Assembly (NCBI GenBank): GCA_051294375.1
Contig: CM119263.1
Coordinates: 13,966,414-14,030,413 of the forward strand
DNA length: 64,000 nt
Source: Paraspadella gotoi
Taxonomy: Eukaryota; Chaetognatha
Direction of reading: 5' to 3'
A program made the translations under genes and the position numbers. Within the stretch, counting starts at the first letter, position 1, and every line of letters starts with the position of its first letter. Of the stretch, positions 14,119-27,277 are shown in pieces. The notes beneath the pieces were generated by a model. The model made no database searches. It was not told the DNA's origin and saw nothing but the letters and a program-made list of their open reading frames with translations.

Positions 14119-16199
14119 ATGACGAAAAGTCCTCTTATCGACGAAGGGACCATCGACGACGCCTCCAAGAATCCCTGCGCCGCCGCCGCCGCCGCCGCTG
14201 CCGACATACCAGACTCCGTCGCTGCGGTTCCTGAGAGCTCCGCCGCAGCCGCATCAGCAGCTCCAACATTCTCAAGTGCAAACTCAAGCCAAGTTCCGAG
14301 TCCGAAACAGACGGAGGTTCTCCGACAAATGCCAGTTGCTGATGCGATGCAGAACCTCTACGTTGAAGGTCCGCCTGTCGCGGAACCTGCGGCTTGCCCG
14401 ACAGTTGACCACCGTCCTCCAGCTCTTCCTCGAGAGGAGCGTCGTCCTTCTAGCTGTTCGCAATCCAACCACGAAGCCTCTTCCGCAGATTCCTCGCCGC
14501 CTCCTCAGCCAGCCCCGTTTTTCTTTCCTCCACCAATGACTTCTGTTCCGTGGCCTGCTTATCCCTATCCCGTACCACAATACGGACCGGAAATGCCCGT
14601 TGTTCCTTGTACTTCTCCCTGCTGCATGTCTCGAATACCGGAGCCGCCGCCTCCGCCACAGCAGCATCCGCATTTGGCCTACCAGGCTTACCCCATCTTC
14701 CAACCAATACCCACCATGGTGGATCACCCATTTTTCCATCGCAACGTCGGCGGCGCTCCCTTCGGTCCGCTAGGCCCGCCGCCTGGAATGGCCGGCTCAG
14801 ATCTCGGGCCTCGCGGGGGCGTGGGCTTCAGCCGAAGTGGCGCTCTTCGGGAATGCTACAACTGCCATCGCCCCGGTCACCTCGCTCGTCACTGCGCCGA
14901 GGTCTCCAGCGACAAGCAATGTTTCCACTGCCTACGCTTCGGCCACGTTGTCAGGAATTGTCCGCAGACTCGACAATGGACCCGGAGGACGGAGAGGATG
15001 GTCGGCACCGGGAGTCTCTCCTCTTCTCCCACGGATCAAGAGTGGTCATCTGACTCTGGCGGCGACCACGCGTCAGACCCCAACGACTTCCGGTCGGTGC
15101 CCGGTGACGCCGCGTCTCCCGGCGCCGAATCGGGCTTCAATCCGACCGACTACGACGTGAATCCGACCAACGCGAGATTTTTCATCATCAAAAGCAACTC
15201 GGAGCGCGACGTCCGCTCCTCCATCGCTCGCGGCGTCTGGTGTTCCACCGATCACGGGAACCGGAAGCTGGACCAAGCCTTCGCCAACCAGCGTCCCTTT
15301 GGGCCAACCCTTCTCCTCTTTAGCGTTAACAACAGCGGAAAGTTCTGCGGGATTGCGGAGATGACGAGCCGAGTGGACTTTGCCAAATCTTCGGGCATCT
15401 GGACCAACGAGCGGTTCCGCGGGGAGTTCCGGCTTAAGTGGACTCACGTCAAGGACGTCCCCAACTCGGCGCTGCGCCACATCTACTTGGCCAACAACGA
15501 GTTCAAGCCCGTCACTTTCTCGAGGGACACGCAGGAGGTCGGCATTGGTTTTTGAGATATTTGGGGAGCGGGGGTGACTATGACTAGGAGAAATCAGACG
15601 TTTCGGGTACTTATTATTTTTTTTAACGAAACTGAAAGGTTCCGTCTCGGGAGGGAAAGCGGATGCTCTATGTGATGCACAAATACAAGCACATTTCGTC
15701 GATGCTTGATTCGGCGCCTGCATCGGCGTCCACGACGGTCTCGGCCGCCGCTACTGCGGTGGAGGCAGTGGCGAACGACTTCGAAGACGGGCTGTTGGAG
15801 GCGACACGCGAGGCAGTCGAGGGATTCCTCCAACTCCCGGTCGGAATGACGTTTCATAAATTTCGACTGCCTTACCCGCCGATGGGTCCGCTGCCGCCAA
15901 TTCCCTACGGGCCCGATAACGCAGCGTTACCGCCGCCGCCGCCGCCGATGTCTACGCTGCAGCCGCTTCTTCCTCCTCCGACGCCAATCGCGGGCGCGAG
16001 TAGCGGCTTATCTGCCGTCGACTCTACCGTAGGGACTTTGCTCCAAGAGAAACAGCAGCAGCCTTTCGAGTCTCGTCAAGACCTGCAGCAAGAGCAGCAG
16101 TCCCTTCAGCCGCCAAAAAAGAAATCGCCGAGACCGGACTCTTTGGAGGAGTTTCCATCTCTGCCGAAAAAGACTCTAACTCCGCCTTTAAATGCCTGA
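14119..16199 (+). CDS. YTHDF-like m6A reader with two CCHC zinc knuckles
   Basis: Two exons, 14119-15537 and 15639-16199 (intron of 101 bp, GAG|GTCGGC to AAAG|GTTCCG), giving 659 residues. Residues 1-240 are Ala-, Pro- and Tyr-rich low complexity, like YTHDF N-termini. Two CX2CX4HX4C knuckles follow at 246-259 and 268-281. The YTH domain starts near NPTNARFFIIKS (348-359). It continues through WCSTDHGN, LLLFSVNNSGKFCG and VKDVPNSALRHI, then KPVTFSRDTQEV and, across the intron, VMHKYKHISSMLDS. These blocks match YTHDF1-3, which bind N6-methyladenosine in cytoplasmic mRNA. Cage residues align as W374, W428 and F433, where YTHDF2 has three Trp. After YTH comes a Pro/Gln-rich tail of about 160 residues. 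The start is the first Met of the open frame. An unspliced reading would stop at 15555, inside the conserved domain. Confidence 0.93.
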
Positions 16200-16403
16200 T
16201 TGACTTTTGGCTTCGGCGCTTACCCAATTTTTTTTCTGAGTTGATTATTTTTAACTTCAAAAAAGGGAATTTTTCTATAAAATTGACTTCTTGGTCTATT
16301 TAATTTTTACAATTTTTTTTCATTTATCTTTTACAAAAAGTAATTTTTTTTATATTTTAGTTTTACACTTAGCTTAGTTTAAATTTTGATATTTTTACGA
16401 TTG

Positions 16404-16409
16404 AATAAA
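16404..16409 (+). terminator. Candidate poly(A) signal of the YTH gene
   Basis: AATAAA about 205 bp after the stop codon, in AT-rich 3' sequence; a second AATAAA follows about 20 bp later. Confidence 0.5.
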
Positions 16410-16884
16410 TTGCTTTTTAGTTAATAAAAACGGTTCGGATTTTTTTTTATAATTCATGTTACTTTTAGCGGATTTCAGCTACTATGAACTATGTCCTTTT
16501 TTGTCTCACTTACATCTATCTTCTTTTACATAGTATTATTATTATTATTCTTTCTTTTCTTACAAAAGAATCGTTCAGTATAATGTACGTATTCGTATCC
16601 TTTTTGAAAAACATGAGTTTCAAACCCCATCTTTCGCTGGCCTCATCCCCCTTCGCCTCTCTCTCTCTGTCCCATCCCCCGGCCCTAAGCCCCCGCGCCT
16701 CGCTTCCCCCTCCCTCGCGGCTCAGTATGTTTTCGTGGAGCTTTTCTCGTCTGATACATTTGTCAAAGTAGATGTAGTCGGTTTCTCTTTGCGGCGAAGG
16801 GAAATCCGCGCGGATTCGGCGACCGATGGACCGAATATCCATTTATGAAATCCTTCGGCGGAAATTGCGAGTCGCCTTGTCGCT

Positions 16885-16915
<31 letters not shown>

Positions 16916-16994
16916 ACCCGAAATCTTGATGGTTGAAACGGCCATTTTCTCGCTCGCTTTTTTGCCTTTCATATTATTGTTCTTTCTCAGCAAC

Positions 16995-17107
<113 letters not shown>

Positions 17108-20100
17108 TCAACAGAAAACATTAAATCCAACGACGATAAAACTTTTTTCTTCTCTCTTCTTTATTCTAATTTTTATTTTCTCCCTAATCTCAAACTCTCC
17201 CTCCCATTGCAGCTAAACTTACGAGATTTCGAGAGATTGCGCTTATGTTTGGTGCTCGTTTTATCGTCTCTGATTAGGCGAAGTAAATTGATACCTTTTT
17301 TGTTCCATGTTTACCATTTTCATTTTAGTTTCTTTATTTCTGTCCAAGTATTTTTTTTTTATTTTTGTCTTTCTTTCTACTAGCTTTCTTTATTATTTTT
17401 TCTCTGAACTTTGTTTTTTTCTTTCTTATTCCTTATATCCTTTTTTTTTCCGAAAAGAAAGTATTAAACCGCGTGGCACTAAATTCTTTCCTCGGCCGTC
17501 AAATTACACCCGTTTTACATTCTAATAGTCTCTTTATGGTCATACGAAAATCCTTATAACACATCGGGAGGCGCGATGCTTTTTTTTTTTCTTAGTAGTT
17601 TCCGCCGCCGCCGCCGCCAAACGGTCGGCGCTCTTGCCGCTCGGTCGTGAGACAGATTTAACCAGTCGGTGATAGATTACAGTTATTGGGCGGGGAAACT
17701 GCCAGTTAAGGCAAAGCACATTACCAGAACTCTTTTCTCGACTCAAGGCAGTGGATTATGTTGATCGCGGGCCCCGGCGTGTCACAACCAGATTTATGTA
17801 CTAAAACCCACTTAGGGAGAAGGGCGTTGATGGAGGCGGGAGGGAAGTGAGAACTGGGGGAGTGAGAAGTCTGGAAAAGGGCAAAAGCGATTTTATCCGG
17901 AATAAGGGAGCCGGTAAGAGAGAGTCAATCGCGGAGAAGTGGGCGCCATTTTGATAGAGAGGAGTTGTTAAAGAGAAGTTTAATAGTAAAAGAATTACGA
18001 GTGTGTTGCGTCGACTATGGTTAAGATACATAATTACTAGATGGAAGGAAATCTGTTTAAATTTGTAAGTATTCACGTGGAGCTACTTTATAAAACTGTT
18101 GGAACAATACTTCGTAGTCATTAACAGGGTTGGTTAAAGATCTCTCTGAAAATACTCGATACTCTTCGGTCTATAGGTCTATAGGTCTATAGCCAATGCA
18201 TCCATAACACAATTGCCGAAATCTCTTTCGAGGCAAAACCTTATTCTGAGCAGATAATTTTTTCGTTCTCTTCCCCCCAACTTTTTGTTCTTTCTTTCGT
18301 CGTGTTTTCGCGATGTCTGCCTATCATTATTAACCTTTACGCCCCTCATCTCGTCACCTCACCTCACCTCGCTCTTCACCTCGCACGCGCGTCAACTCGC
18401 GCGTGCTCTCTACCCCTTTTTTTTCATACGCGATTCCCAACTTCCGCGGAATATTTTTTTTTAGCGGTTTTGCATCTGTCAAACGACGTTGTAATGCAAA
18501 AGCCATTGTTGTTGGCAATCGCTGCCGACGCGATGACAAGAGGATTGGGAAAGGATGGAAGAGGAACGAGGGAGAGGAAGAGAGGATAAAGGAGAGAGAA
18601 AGGACGTGGCAATAGAAAAGAATAGAAAAGAAAAATCCGTGATAGGGAGAAGACGGAGGGTACGAGGGGAAAGGGTAGTAGGGGAAAAAAAAGAAAACGA
18701 TAGATTGAGGAGAAAAAATGTGGGGAAAAAGCAAACGAGAAAAAAAAATAAATTGGGGGCAGTAAGACTAAGAGATAGAAAAAAAGAAAAAAGAAAGGAA
18801 GGCAGGGAGACAGAAGGAAAAGGAAAAGGAAGGCAGGGAGACAGAAGGAAAAAGAAAAGGAAGGCAGCGAGGGGAGAGGCGAAGAAAAGGATCAGCGCCT
18901 GATCGTCAATTACGACAAGCGACGGAATATAAATAAAGAATGGGTCCATTAAGACGGCGGAATTCACGGAAATGAAATTTGGAATAGAAATGGGGAGGCG
19001 GCGCGGCCGAGAGCCGAGAGCCGCTCCCACTAACGTGTGAAACTAAGTTAACGATTAGCTTTTTTTCACTGCTGTTAGAATCGCCGGCACGAAAGAAATA
19101 AAGTTCAAAGTAAGTTTAAAGTGAAAAATAAATGACTGCTTCGATAAAAATGAAATTACATGAGGTACAAAAGTGTAAAATTATAGTATAAAAGATGGTA
19201 ATCATTTGAAAACTACCGATATCATTTATGTTATTTTGATTATCATGAAACCTCTAACAAAATTCCTTAAAATATATTCAAAAACAAAACCGAAAAACTT
19301 TTGACTTTCATGCGACACTGAATAACAATAATGCCAAAAGAAGAAAGGTGCGAAATATAAATTTCAGAAACGTTGAATGGCAGACGAAGAGGCGGAATTT
19401 ATTAGCATTATTATGAACTTTAGAAAGTTTAAACTTTTATTTGATAATTTAAAAATCTTGCTCTACCAGAATGAACTCCATCTCGTATTTTTTACTTCTA
19501 AAGGCAAAAAGGATTTAAAAAAAAACTAATCATATGATTGATTAATTTCTATATATCCTTGACTTTGAGAAGGAGTCGTTAAAACTACCGAGGCGAAGGG
19601 AATATCGAGCGTTGAAAATTGCTCCTTTGTTATGAAAACAGGAATCGTAGGAGTTTTCACATCAGAAAAACAGTTCCATGTAATGGCGCCCGATTTTATA
19701 CGAGGACCAAGTGAGACAATAAAGAAGGAAATTCCATTTGCGGTGAAGAAATATCTTTTGACTCCCCAAACCCCTTGACGCTGCAACCCCCAATGGCAGA
19801 GTAGTGCTACACAAACAAAATATATTAGTATGTAGGTTGTATTGTAGAATTATCGTCGTATGAAATTCGATAACCTGAATTTTCTAAAATATATTTAAAT
19901 TAAAAAAAAACTTATTTTAATCTTAGGTCTTAGCTTGCTCAGCTTGCCTTTCTCAAAGGTTCTTCTCAGTTGACGGCCTCCGCTTACCCGACTCAGACTT
20001 TATGACTTTTCCGCCCTTTCCGTTTCAATGTTTCCTCCGAAGCAGTTTTTCTTTTTTTCAATTTAAAATCCGGCACCTTTTTAAATTAACCGAATTTCTG

Positions 20101-20117
20101 TTGCGCCCAAATCAACC

Positions 20118-20120
20118 TCT

Positions 20121-20197
<77 letters not shown>
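20118..20197. repeat. (CT)n microsatellite
   Basis: About 40 CT units with one interruption, followed by an A13 run. Confidence 0.95.
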
Positions 20198-20199
<2 letters not shown>

Positions 20200-20623
20200 A
20201 AAAAAAAAAAAAATTGAAATTTGAAAATGGGTCCCGTTAAAAAAAGGGAAGCGGGACGAAGGGAAACGATCGTCGACGGTGATTGAATTTGTTTGGATTG
20301 CAAATCAGGGAGATCAGCCACAAACGAGATTACGGCCGACGGCCTTTCGAATCTTTTAGCGCGCGAGAGGCGTGTGGGCGTTTGTGGGCGTTTGTGGGCG
20401 AGGGGGGGGACAAGGTATTTTTAAAGGGGGAAGAAATAAAAAAAAAACAACTTGATGGGTCGAACGAAAAGATGCGGAACTACTGCCTCATTTATAGAAT
20501 CTATATCCTGTTAGAATTCATGGTTTTAGTCTCATTTTTAAGTCGCGTTCGTTTTAATTAAAAGGAACCGAGAGACGGACGCAGATGCGTCGCCTCAATC
20601 TCCGCGAAAATCCTCGACGAGTA

Positions 20624-20626
<3 letters not shown>

Positions 20627-20690
<64 letters not shown>

Positions 20691-20698
20691 AAGAGAGA

Positions 20699-20751
<53 letters not shown>
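20627..20751. repeat. Interrupted (GA)n microsatellite
   Basis: GA units broken by several GGAG, AAGAG and AAAGAG interruptions, so older or less stable than the perfect tracts. Confidence 0.9.
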
Positions 20752-20755
<4 letters not shown>

Positions 20756-23700
20756 TCAAGATAGGCATGAAATAATTGCATTTGTCAAAAGGCAATCGGA
20801 AAGTGTTTATGGAGAACACAAATGAGAGAGGATCTCTTCCTTTTCCTCTTCCTCTTCCCGCTCTTCCTTTTTTTCCCTTTTTTTCCGTCGAGGAAGAAGG
20901 GAAAAGTTCAAAGGAGGGTTGAGGGAAGACTGCGGAGGAAAAATTGTGGAGAATCTGAGAGTCAGATAGAAGAATATAATAGTTATGTGAAAAAAACAAT
21001 TTAATTTGTGTGGGGGGGGGATTCATAGAAAATAACGAATAAGAAAAAAATAAAACGAAAAAGCCAACCTTACAAAAAAATACGGAAGAAAAGAAAGGAG
21101 GCAGGTGGAGAAGTTTAGAGAAAAGACTAAAAGTTAGAAGGAAAAAAAAAGAGTTGGAGAAATTGATAAAATATAAAGACTCGGTTGCCCTGGGGAATTC
21201 GGGGACACGTCAGGAAAGTGGAGAGGTGAGCGAAGAAAGTCCTTTCTCTCTCTCTAGAGACAGAAAGAGAAAGAGCAGGAAGGGAAAGGTGAGAAAAACG
21301 AGAAGTTACCTGCATCGGAAGTCTTTCTCATTTTTACTTTCCGAATTTAAATTGTTGTTAAACTTGTTCGCTCCTTTCGCGAAGTAAAAAAAAAAATATT
21401 GCTTACATTTTCGACCGTATTACATCATAGAAAATAAAGTGAAATAAAAAAAGATCGAACAAATAGAAAAGGAAACAAAAACAACAATGGAAGAAATAGA
21501 GTCGCTTCGATGATTCCATAACCGCTTGTCTTCTCTCTCGTCCTCTTCCTCTTCCTCCTTCTTTTCCTCATCCTCTTCCACCTCCTCCTCCTCCTCCGCC
21601 CATGGCATCAGTTGGTGGCTCTTTAATGCCGTCAATCCAATTAGAGCGTCAAATAGTTAGCGAATACCAAGTTGACGACGACAAAAACGACGTTGCAAAT
21701 GACGCCGACCGCTATAGCCGATCACTACGGTTGCGTAGGGAGTTTTTCGCATTGTTGTCCGCGTGATTTCGACGATATTTAGCAATGTTTGCTGTAACAA
21801 TTTTCGTGGACGAAAATAAGACACGATATAAAAATCACAAAGAGTTTAGCGATTTCTTAGTTCTTTGTATAACGGAATAAAAATATTTTCTAAACACAAA
21901 TGGAAACCAAACTATTCAATCTTTTGATATCTTACATTATCACTATTTTACTGTAGTGAGCTCGATCCAATCTCTTCTTCCTTGCCTCGCCCACTCCCTC
22001 CCTCCTTATTCTTTATCTTCCCCTCCCCCTTCCCCTCCTTCTTCCCCTCCCCCTTCCCCTGCCACAATCTCTCTCTCAGATTCCATCGATTGTAAACCCT
22101 TTTCTTTTTTCTCCTCGCTCAGTTCCATCACTCTCTTGTCCCCTCCCTTTTTCCCCGTATATTTTCCCTTCCTCCTCCGAACCCATAAGATTCCATCTTC
22201 CGGAACTAAGGACTTCCTTCTCTCCCTATCCTCCCCTTCTCTCTCTCTCCCTCTCTCTCTCTCTCTGTCTCTCCTCCCCGCTTCCAACGGAGGGATGAGA
22301 TTTTACCGCAAAGCCGCCGACGCAAGGGAACGGGTGGCGGCGTCGGCGGCGTCGGTCGGCGGCGGGAGAGCGGCGTCCCTCCTTTGTTTGTATTCAAAAT
22401 GAAATCATGACGCTTCATAGAACACAAGAAAAGATGAAATCGAGCATTTTTTATAATTTTATTCAATTTTCTAATTCGTCGCGGAAGTTTATTTGAAAGA
22501 AGAGCGCGCACGGCTCTTTCCATCTTTTGTCTCTGTATTTTCCTGCTTTTTTTTTTTTGGTTTTCCGGTTCCGGACATGTTTGCTCTTTTTTTTATATCA
22601 ACATTTTTTTAGGCACAGAAAATAAAATGAATTATTGAAGACGGAAAAAATTTAGACTCGTTTAATCGGGCCGAAGAATAAGCGCCCGGAATAATTAATC
22701 GCTTTTTACTTATAAATATTCCGTTCAGTTATGAATAGGTTTAAACGGGTTTTCGTATGGAGCAAATAAAAGTGTAACTTGAGTAGGGACTTAATTAATT
22801 CGCTTCCGAGTCGGAAGAGGAAATAATAAAAAAGAATTAGAAAAAAAACCTGAAAGCGGATGAAACGGGAATGTGAACAAAAACTGTCGATCGACTCTGA
22901 GTATATAAACATTAGTCACGATCCTCGATACTTGCCTGGTTTTTTCGAAACATTATAGCATTCTTTGAGAATTTTACTTCAACAATATAAAGCACGTCGA
23001 AAAATTCGAGAAACATAGCCCTATTCTGTCCACCAGCTAATACAATTTCATTAGATATTTTAATTACAATTTCCCTTTTCTTAATGCGAAGCCCCACGAC
23101 TCGTTTCGTCTCTACTCTCTCCCTCTCTTTTCTCTGGCTCTCGACAAAAAGGAAACGTTGTCATGAAGAGACAATTTAGCCTCGACGGAAGAAGGAGAAG
23201 AAAAAGAAAAGATGAAGAGACAAGAGAAAAAAATAAGAAGGAGAGGAAAAGATAAAAGAAGGAGAAATGAGAAGCGGAAGAAGAAGACATTCGCAGATAC
23301 GCGAAACAAATGAGTTGTTGCCAGAGTTTTTAATTTCCCGCCTCCTCGATTTATTATGTCATTTATCGAAATGTCTGGAGAAGGCGAGGACTGCGGAGGC
23401 GGAGAAGGCACGCCCCGAGAGGCACGCCCCGTCGCGTTTCACCGCCCACCCATCCTCCCTATTCAAACTACGACGCGCCTTCCCTTAATGATTCATACTT
23501 TTATCTTAAGTTGTTGCCATTAGACGTTTTTCGCGTGCAACGAGAAAGGGGAATCGGGAGATGGTGGGGTTTGTCTTACTAACGCAACAAAATGCCCGAA
23601 CTAACGTCTCAATCCATTCGAAACCTCACTCTTCTCCCCACGCTTTCCTTACCCTGCCTCTCCAACTCCCCACCCAAATAACTTACCCCTTAGGCCCTAA

Positions 23701-23932
23701 CCCCCTCTTCCTTAAATCTCTTAAACCGACGAGACGTTTCTTTAAAAAAAAAGAAAGTCTTGTCTGCATGGAGACGGATCGTCTAGAAACATGGTAACCA
23801 GAATAAATTCATTAAAGGCGGGAAAAACGATAAGAAATGGATTTGGGGTCTAGCTCGCCGTCGAAATGCCGACAGAATTAATCATGACCAATTTTTCTCT
23901 AATCGTTTTTCACTCTAACGCTCCTTCCTTTA

Positions 23933-23937
<5 letters not shown>

Positions 23938-24022
<85 letters not shown>
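23938..24022. repeat. (CT)n microsatellite
   Basis: About 42 CT units ending directly in CGCAG, so the tract would serve as the polypyrimidine tract of the candidate exon that follows. Confidence 0.9.
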
Positions 24023-24023
<1 letters not shown>

Positions 24024-24026
24024 GCA

Positions 24027-24343
24027 GAGCGGAGATTTTGCCGGCACAGAGGCGGGCGGGCTGCCGACGCCGAGTGGGTCAGCGTCGACGCGGGGTTTCG
24101 CCCCGTTGACGTTCCCTTCTTCTTTCCACACCCTCTCGTCATTGACCTCATTGTCGCTGGCCCGTAGCTTCGCCAATCCGCGCCACCGCCGCCCCCACTT
24201 CCGCCGCCGCCGCCCCCGCAGCAGCCGCTCTTCCCGTTTCAGCGGTCGCCGGTTCCACCCGCGCCGATGGCGCCACTTCCGCCGTTTCCGCCGCCTCTCA
24301 CGGAAGGCGCCCGGGAACGCCCCTTGGCGACGAGGGAAAGTTT
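24027..24343 (+). other. Candidate exon between CT tract and GTAAGG donor
   Basis: The CT repeat ends in GCAG at 24026, and a good donor (GTAAGG) follows TTTCG at 24343. One frame is open throughout and Arg/Ser-rich; another, open only from about 24170, is Pro-rich (PPPPPLPPPPPPQQP). It could be an upstream exon of the Groucho-like gene 0.7 kb downstream, whose relatives have a Pro-rich GP region. No homology was recognised and the phase does not settle which frame would be used. Confidence 0.25.
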
Positions 24344-25010
24344 CGGTAAGGAAGGAAATTTTCCCCATTTTCCTTTCCGGTTTTTAGATTCAGAAATCGA
24401 AATCAGAAACAATTTCAATTTTATGTTCCTGAATTTGATTTTTTTCTCTTTTATTCATGGCCGTCGGAATAGAAGGAATTGTGGAGGTGAGAAAATTGGC
24501 CGTCATTTAATTCATTAGATTTACAACACATTTTGTATTTCATTTATTACATCTCGTACATTTGAATATTATCAGTGTAATTTATGTCATTTATTTAGTT
24601 TTTTGTAACAACCATACTTTCTTAAAATTCAAAATTGAATGATTTTCGTATTATCGCTATCAAAAAACAAAAAGCATATTGTTTATTTAGTATTTCCCCT
24701 GAAATAAAAACCTCCCGACTTTTCCTTTCGTACTAAATAATTTTCTCGAGAAATCCCCGAGTCACCCAGATTCGCCTCGCGTCTCATCTCTTGCTCAACT
24801 TCTCCGCGAAACTTTTTTTTTAATCAGTTTCAATCTCCCACATAACTATTTCTCTCTCCCCCACTCCCTTTTCAATCTAACTCAATTTTCTCTCTTCTGA
24901 TTGTTCTTTTTTTTTTCCTTTCCTTTTTCCCCCTTTTTTATTTTTCCACTTTTCCCCGGGAAATTTTCCATTTTCCGGCGCGAATAATAATAATAATAAA
25001 AAAAAAAAAG

Positions 25011-26693
25011 ATGAACGCCAATCCGGAAGAGGAGGAGGAGGAGGCGTCCTCTTCGGCGGCTGACGGCGTTCCCGCGCTCGCGCCGTCGTCCTCTTCGTCG
25101 TCGTCGTGTCGCCGTCGTCGTTCGCCAGACGGTCGTCGTCGTCACCGCCGTCGTCGGCCCGCGTCGTCGTCCTCGTCGTCGTCATCGTCGTCGGCGAGCG
25201 AGGCCGAAGCTCGTCCCGCGACGAAGGAGGGGAAGAGGAAGAGGGGAGAGGGAGATAAGGACGAGGTAAGAGTGGGGGAGGGTGAAAGGGTAACGACTAA
25301 CGAGTATGTGTAAGAAAAAAGGTTTTAAAAGAAATGAACTAAATTCATGTTCTTTGAGATTAAATCTTTTAGTTTAATTTCCAAAACAAATGTAAAAAAA
25401 AAGCATAGAGTTAACCTAGTTCTTGGTAAATTTTAAGAAAACCGCTTCCACATTTCGCATTCAGGCTTCCCCCGACTTGGCGGCGTTCTTTAGACGCTAC
25501 GGCGCCTACTTCCCCAACCGCTACGAGAGTCCGCTTCGTCTGGATCCCCCAGGCCACGCCTACTTGATGGAGGATCCCTCGATATCTGGCGAGCGGACGA
25601 TGACTGTTTCGAAACCCATTCCCTTGGCTGGTTGGTTAATACTACGAAGAGATCGATAAGAAGGAAGGAAATATCTGCTGGTCATAAACTATAAAGTTTA
25701 TAGTAGATTAAAAATTTAAAGATTAAAAAACAATAGAAATATATATATGATATCTGTGTTTGGATTAATATAAACTTAATTAAAGCGTGAGCTAAGATAA
25801 AAACTAAAGAAAAAACTCTTTGATAACTCCTTTTCCCCCTGTTTTCCGAACTCTTGCCCTCGCAGCCCCTTACCCCGAGTGGCCCCTCGCGTCCCTCTTC
25901 GGCGCCGCAGCGGCTGCTGCTGTCTCGCCGCTCAGAACCGACGCCTCGAGTCACGCCAGTCCGCCCGGAAGCTACGTCTCCCCGGAAGAGGTGAGGATTT
26001 TTCTTTAAACGGTCTTTCGAATATCGCCATCCTTACTCATATCGTAATTAATCTCCGCAGCCCTTTTCTCCTCCAATGAGCCCGAGAGGATCCGCACTCC
26101 AGTTTTTCCCGGTTTTTTCGCCGCGATATTCGGTCGGACTCCTGGCCAACGCGGGTGAGCAGCTGGGATGAATGTTGAATAAACAAAACAAAAAAAAAAA
26201 AAAATAGGTTTACAGCCGCGCCCTTTTTTTCCACTTCCCTCCTTTTACATTTTCAGTTCAACCCGTGACCTCCTTTCGATCTCCACTCTTCGCCCCGCCC
26301 ACCCCGTCGCAGCCTCCCAGTCAATTGCCGACTCGGCCGCCGGAGCGTCCTCCCACGCCGGTCAGAGCTCAGGCAGCGAACGGGGATTCACGCATTCCGT
26401 CGTCGCCCGTCTCTAAACCGTGAGAAAATCCTCAACTGTTGTCTCGAGTTCTTTTCGTGTTTATTTATATTTATTTATATATTTTTACCGATTTTTTGTG
26501 TTTACTTTTCTCGAGGCTTTTTTTTTCCCGTTTCCTCTCTTCTGTAGCGAAATATTTGTCCTTTGGTTTCCTGAGATTGTTTTAATTTTCTACTGTACCA
26601 ATGTTCTTTCTTTCTTTATTTCTTTATTTATTTATTTATTTATTTTTTATTTTTTATTTTTTTATATTTAATTATTTATTATTTTTTTTATTT

Positions 26694-26724
<31 letters not shown>

Positions 26725-26788
26725 TTTATTTTTTTATTTTTATTATTTATTATTATTTTTATTATTTATTTATTATTATTTATTATTT

Positions 26789-26836
<48 letters not shown>

Positions 26837-27190
26837 TAGCGCCTACAGTTTCCACGTAACTCCGGGCGACGGCGGCGATTTGATTCCCGTCGCCTTCACC
26901 GCGGAGGCGTTGACGACGCCCGGTATTCCTCGTCATGCTCGTCAAGCGACGACTTTACCGCACGGCGACGTCGTCGGTGCCGTCGCCGTCGCGAGAGCGG
27001 CGCCGATCGTCTTCACGGGAGGCAAGGTGAGGGAGTGACAGGCTTGATTGTCACTTGGTGAGGGTTAGACCGTCTCGTATTCATCAGTTGCAATTTTTTT
27101 ATTCCGAGCAGGGAACCGTGAAAGTTTGGGACATAACAAAGTCAACGCCGGAGAATATGGTGTCGAGTTTCAATGTCATAGTAAGTTGCG

Positions 27191-27277
<87 letters not shown>

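Noticed and set aside
14284-15723. Other-frame and antisense reading frames over the YTH gene
   Set aside because: The YTH and zinc-knuckle blocks fix the true frame.
18479-19030. 183-codon hydrophobic minus-strand frame
   Set aside because: It arises from a purine-rich block; Phe/Leu/Ser composition only, no domain or gene-like start context.
26601-27038. 145-codon frame reading through the TTTA repeat into a Groucho-like exon
   Set aside because: The repeat part is intron; only 26840-27026 is exon.
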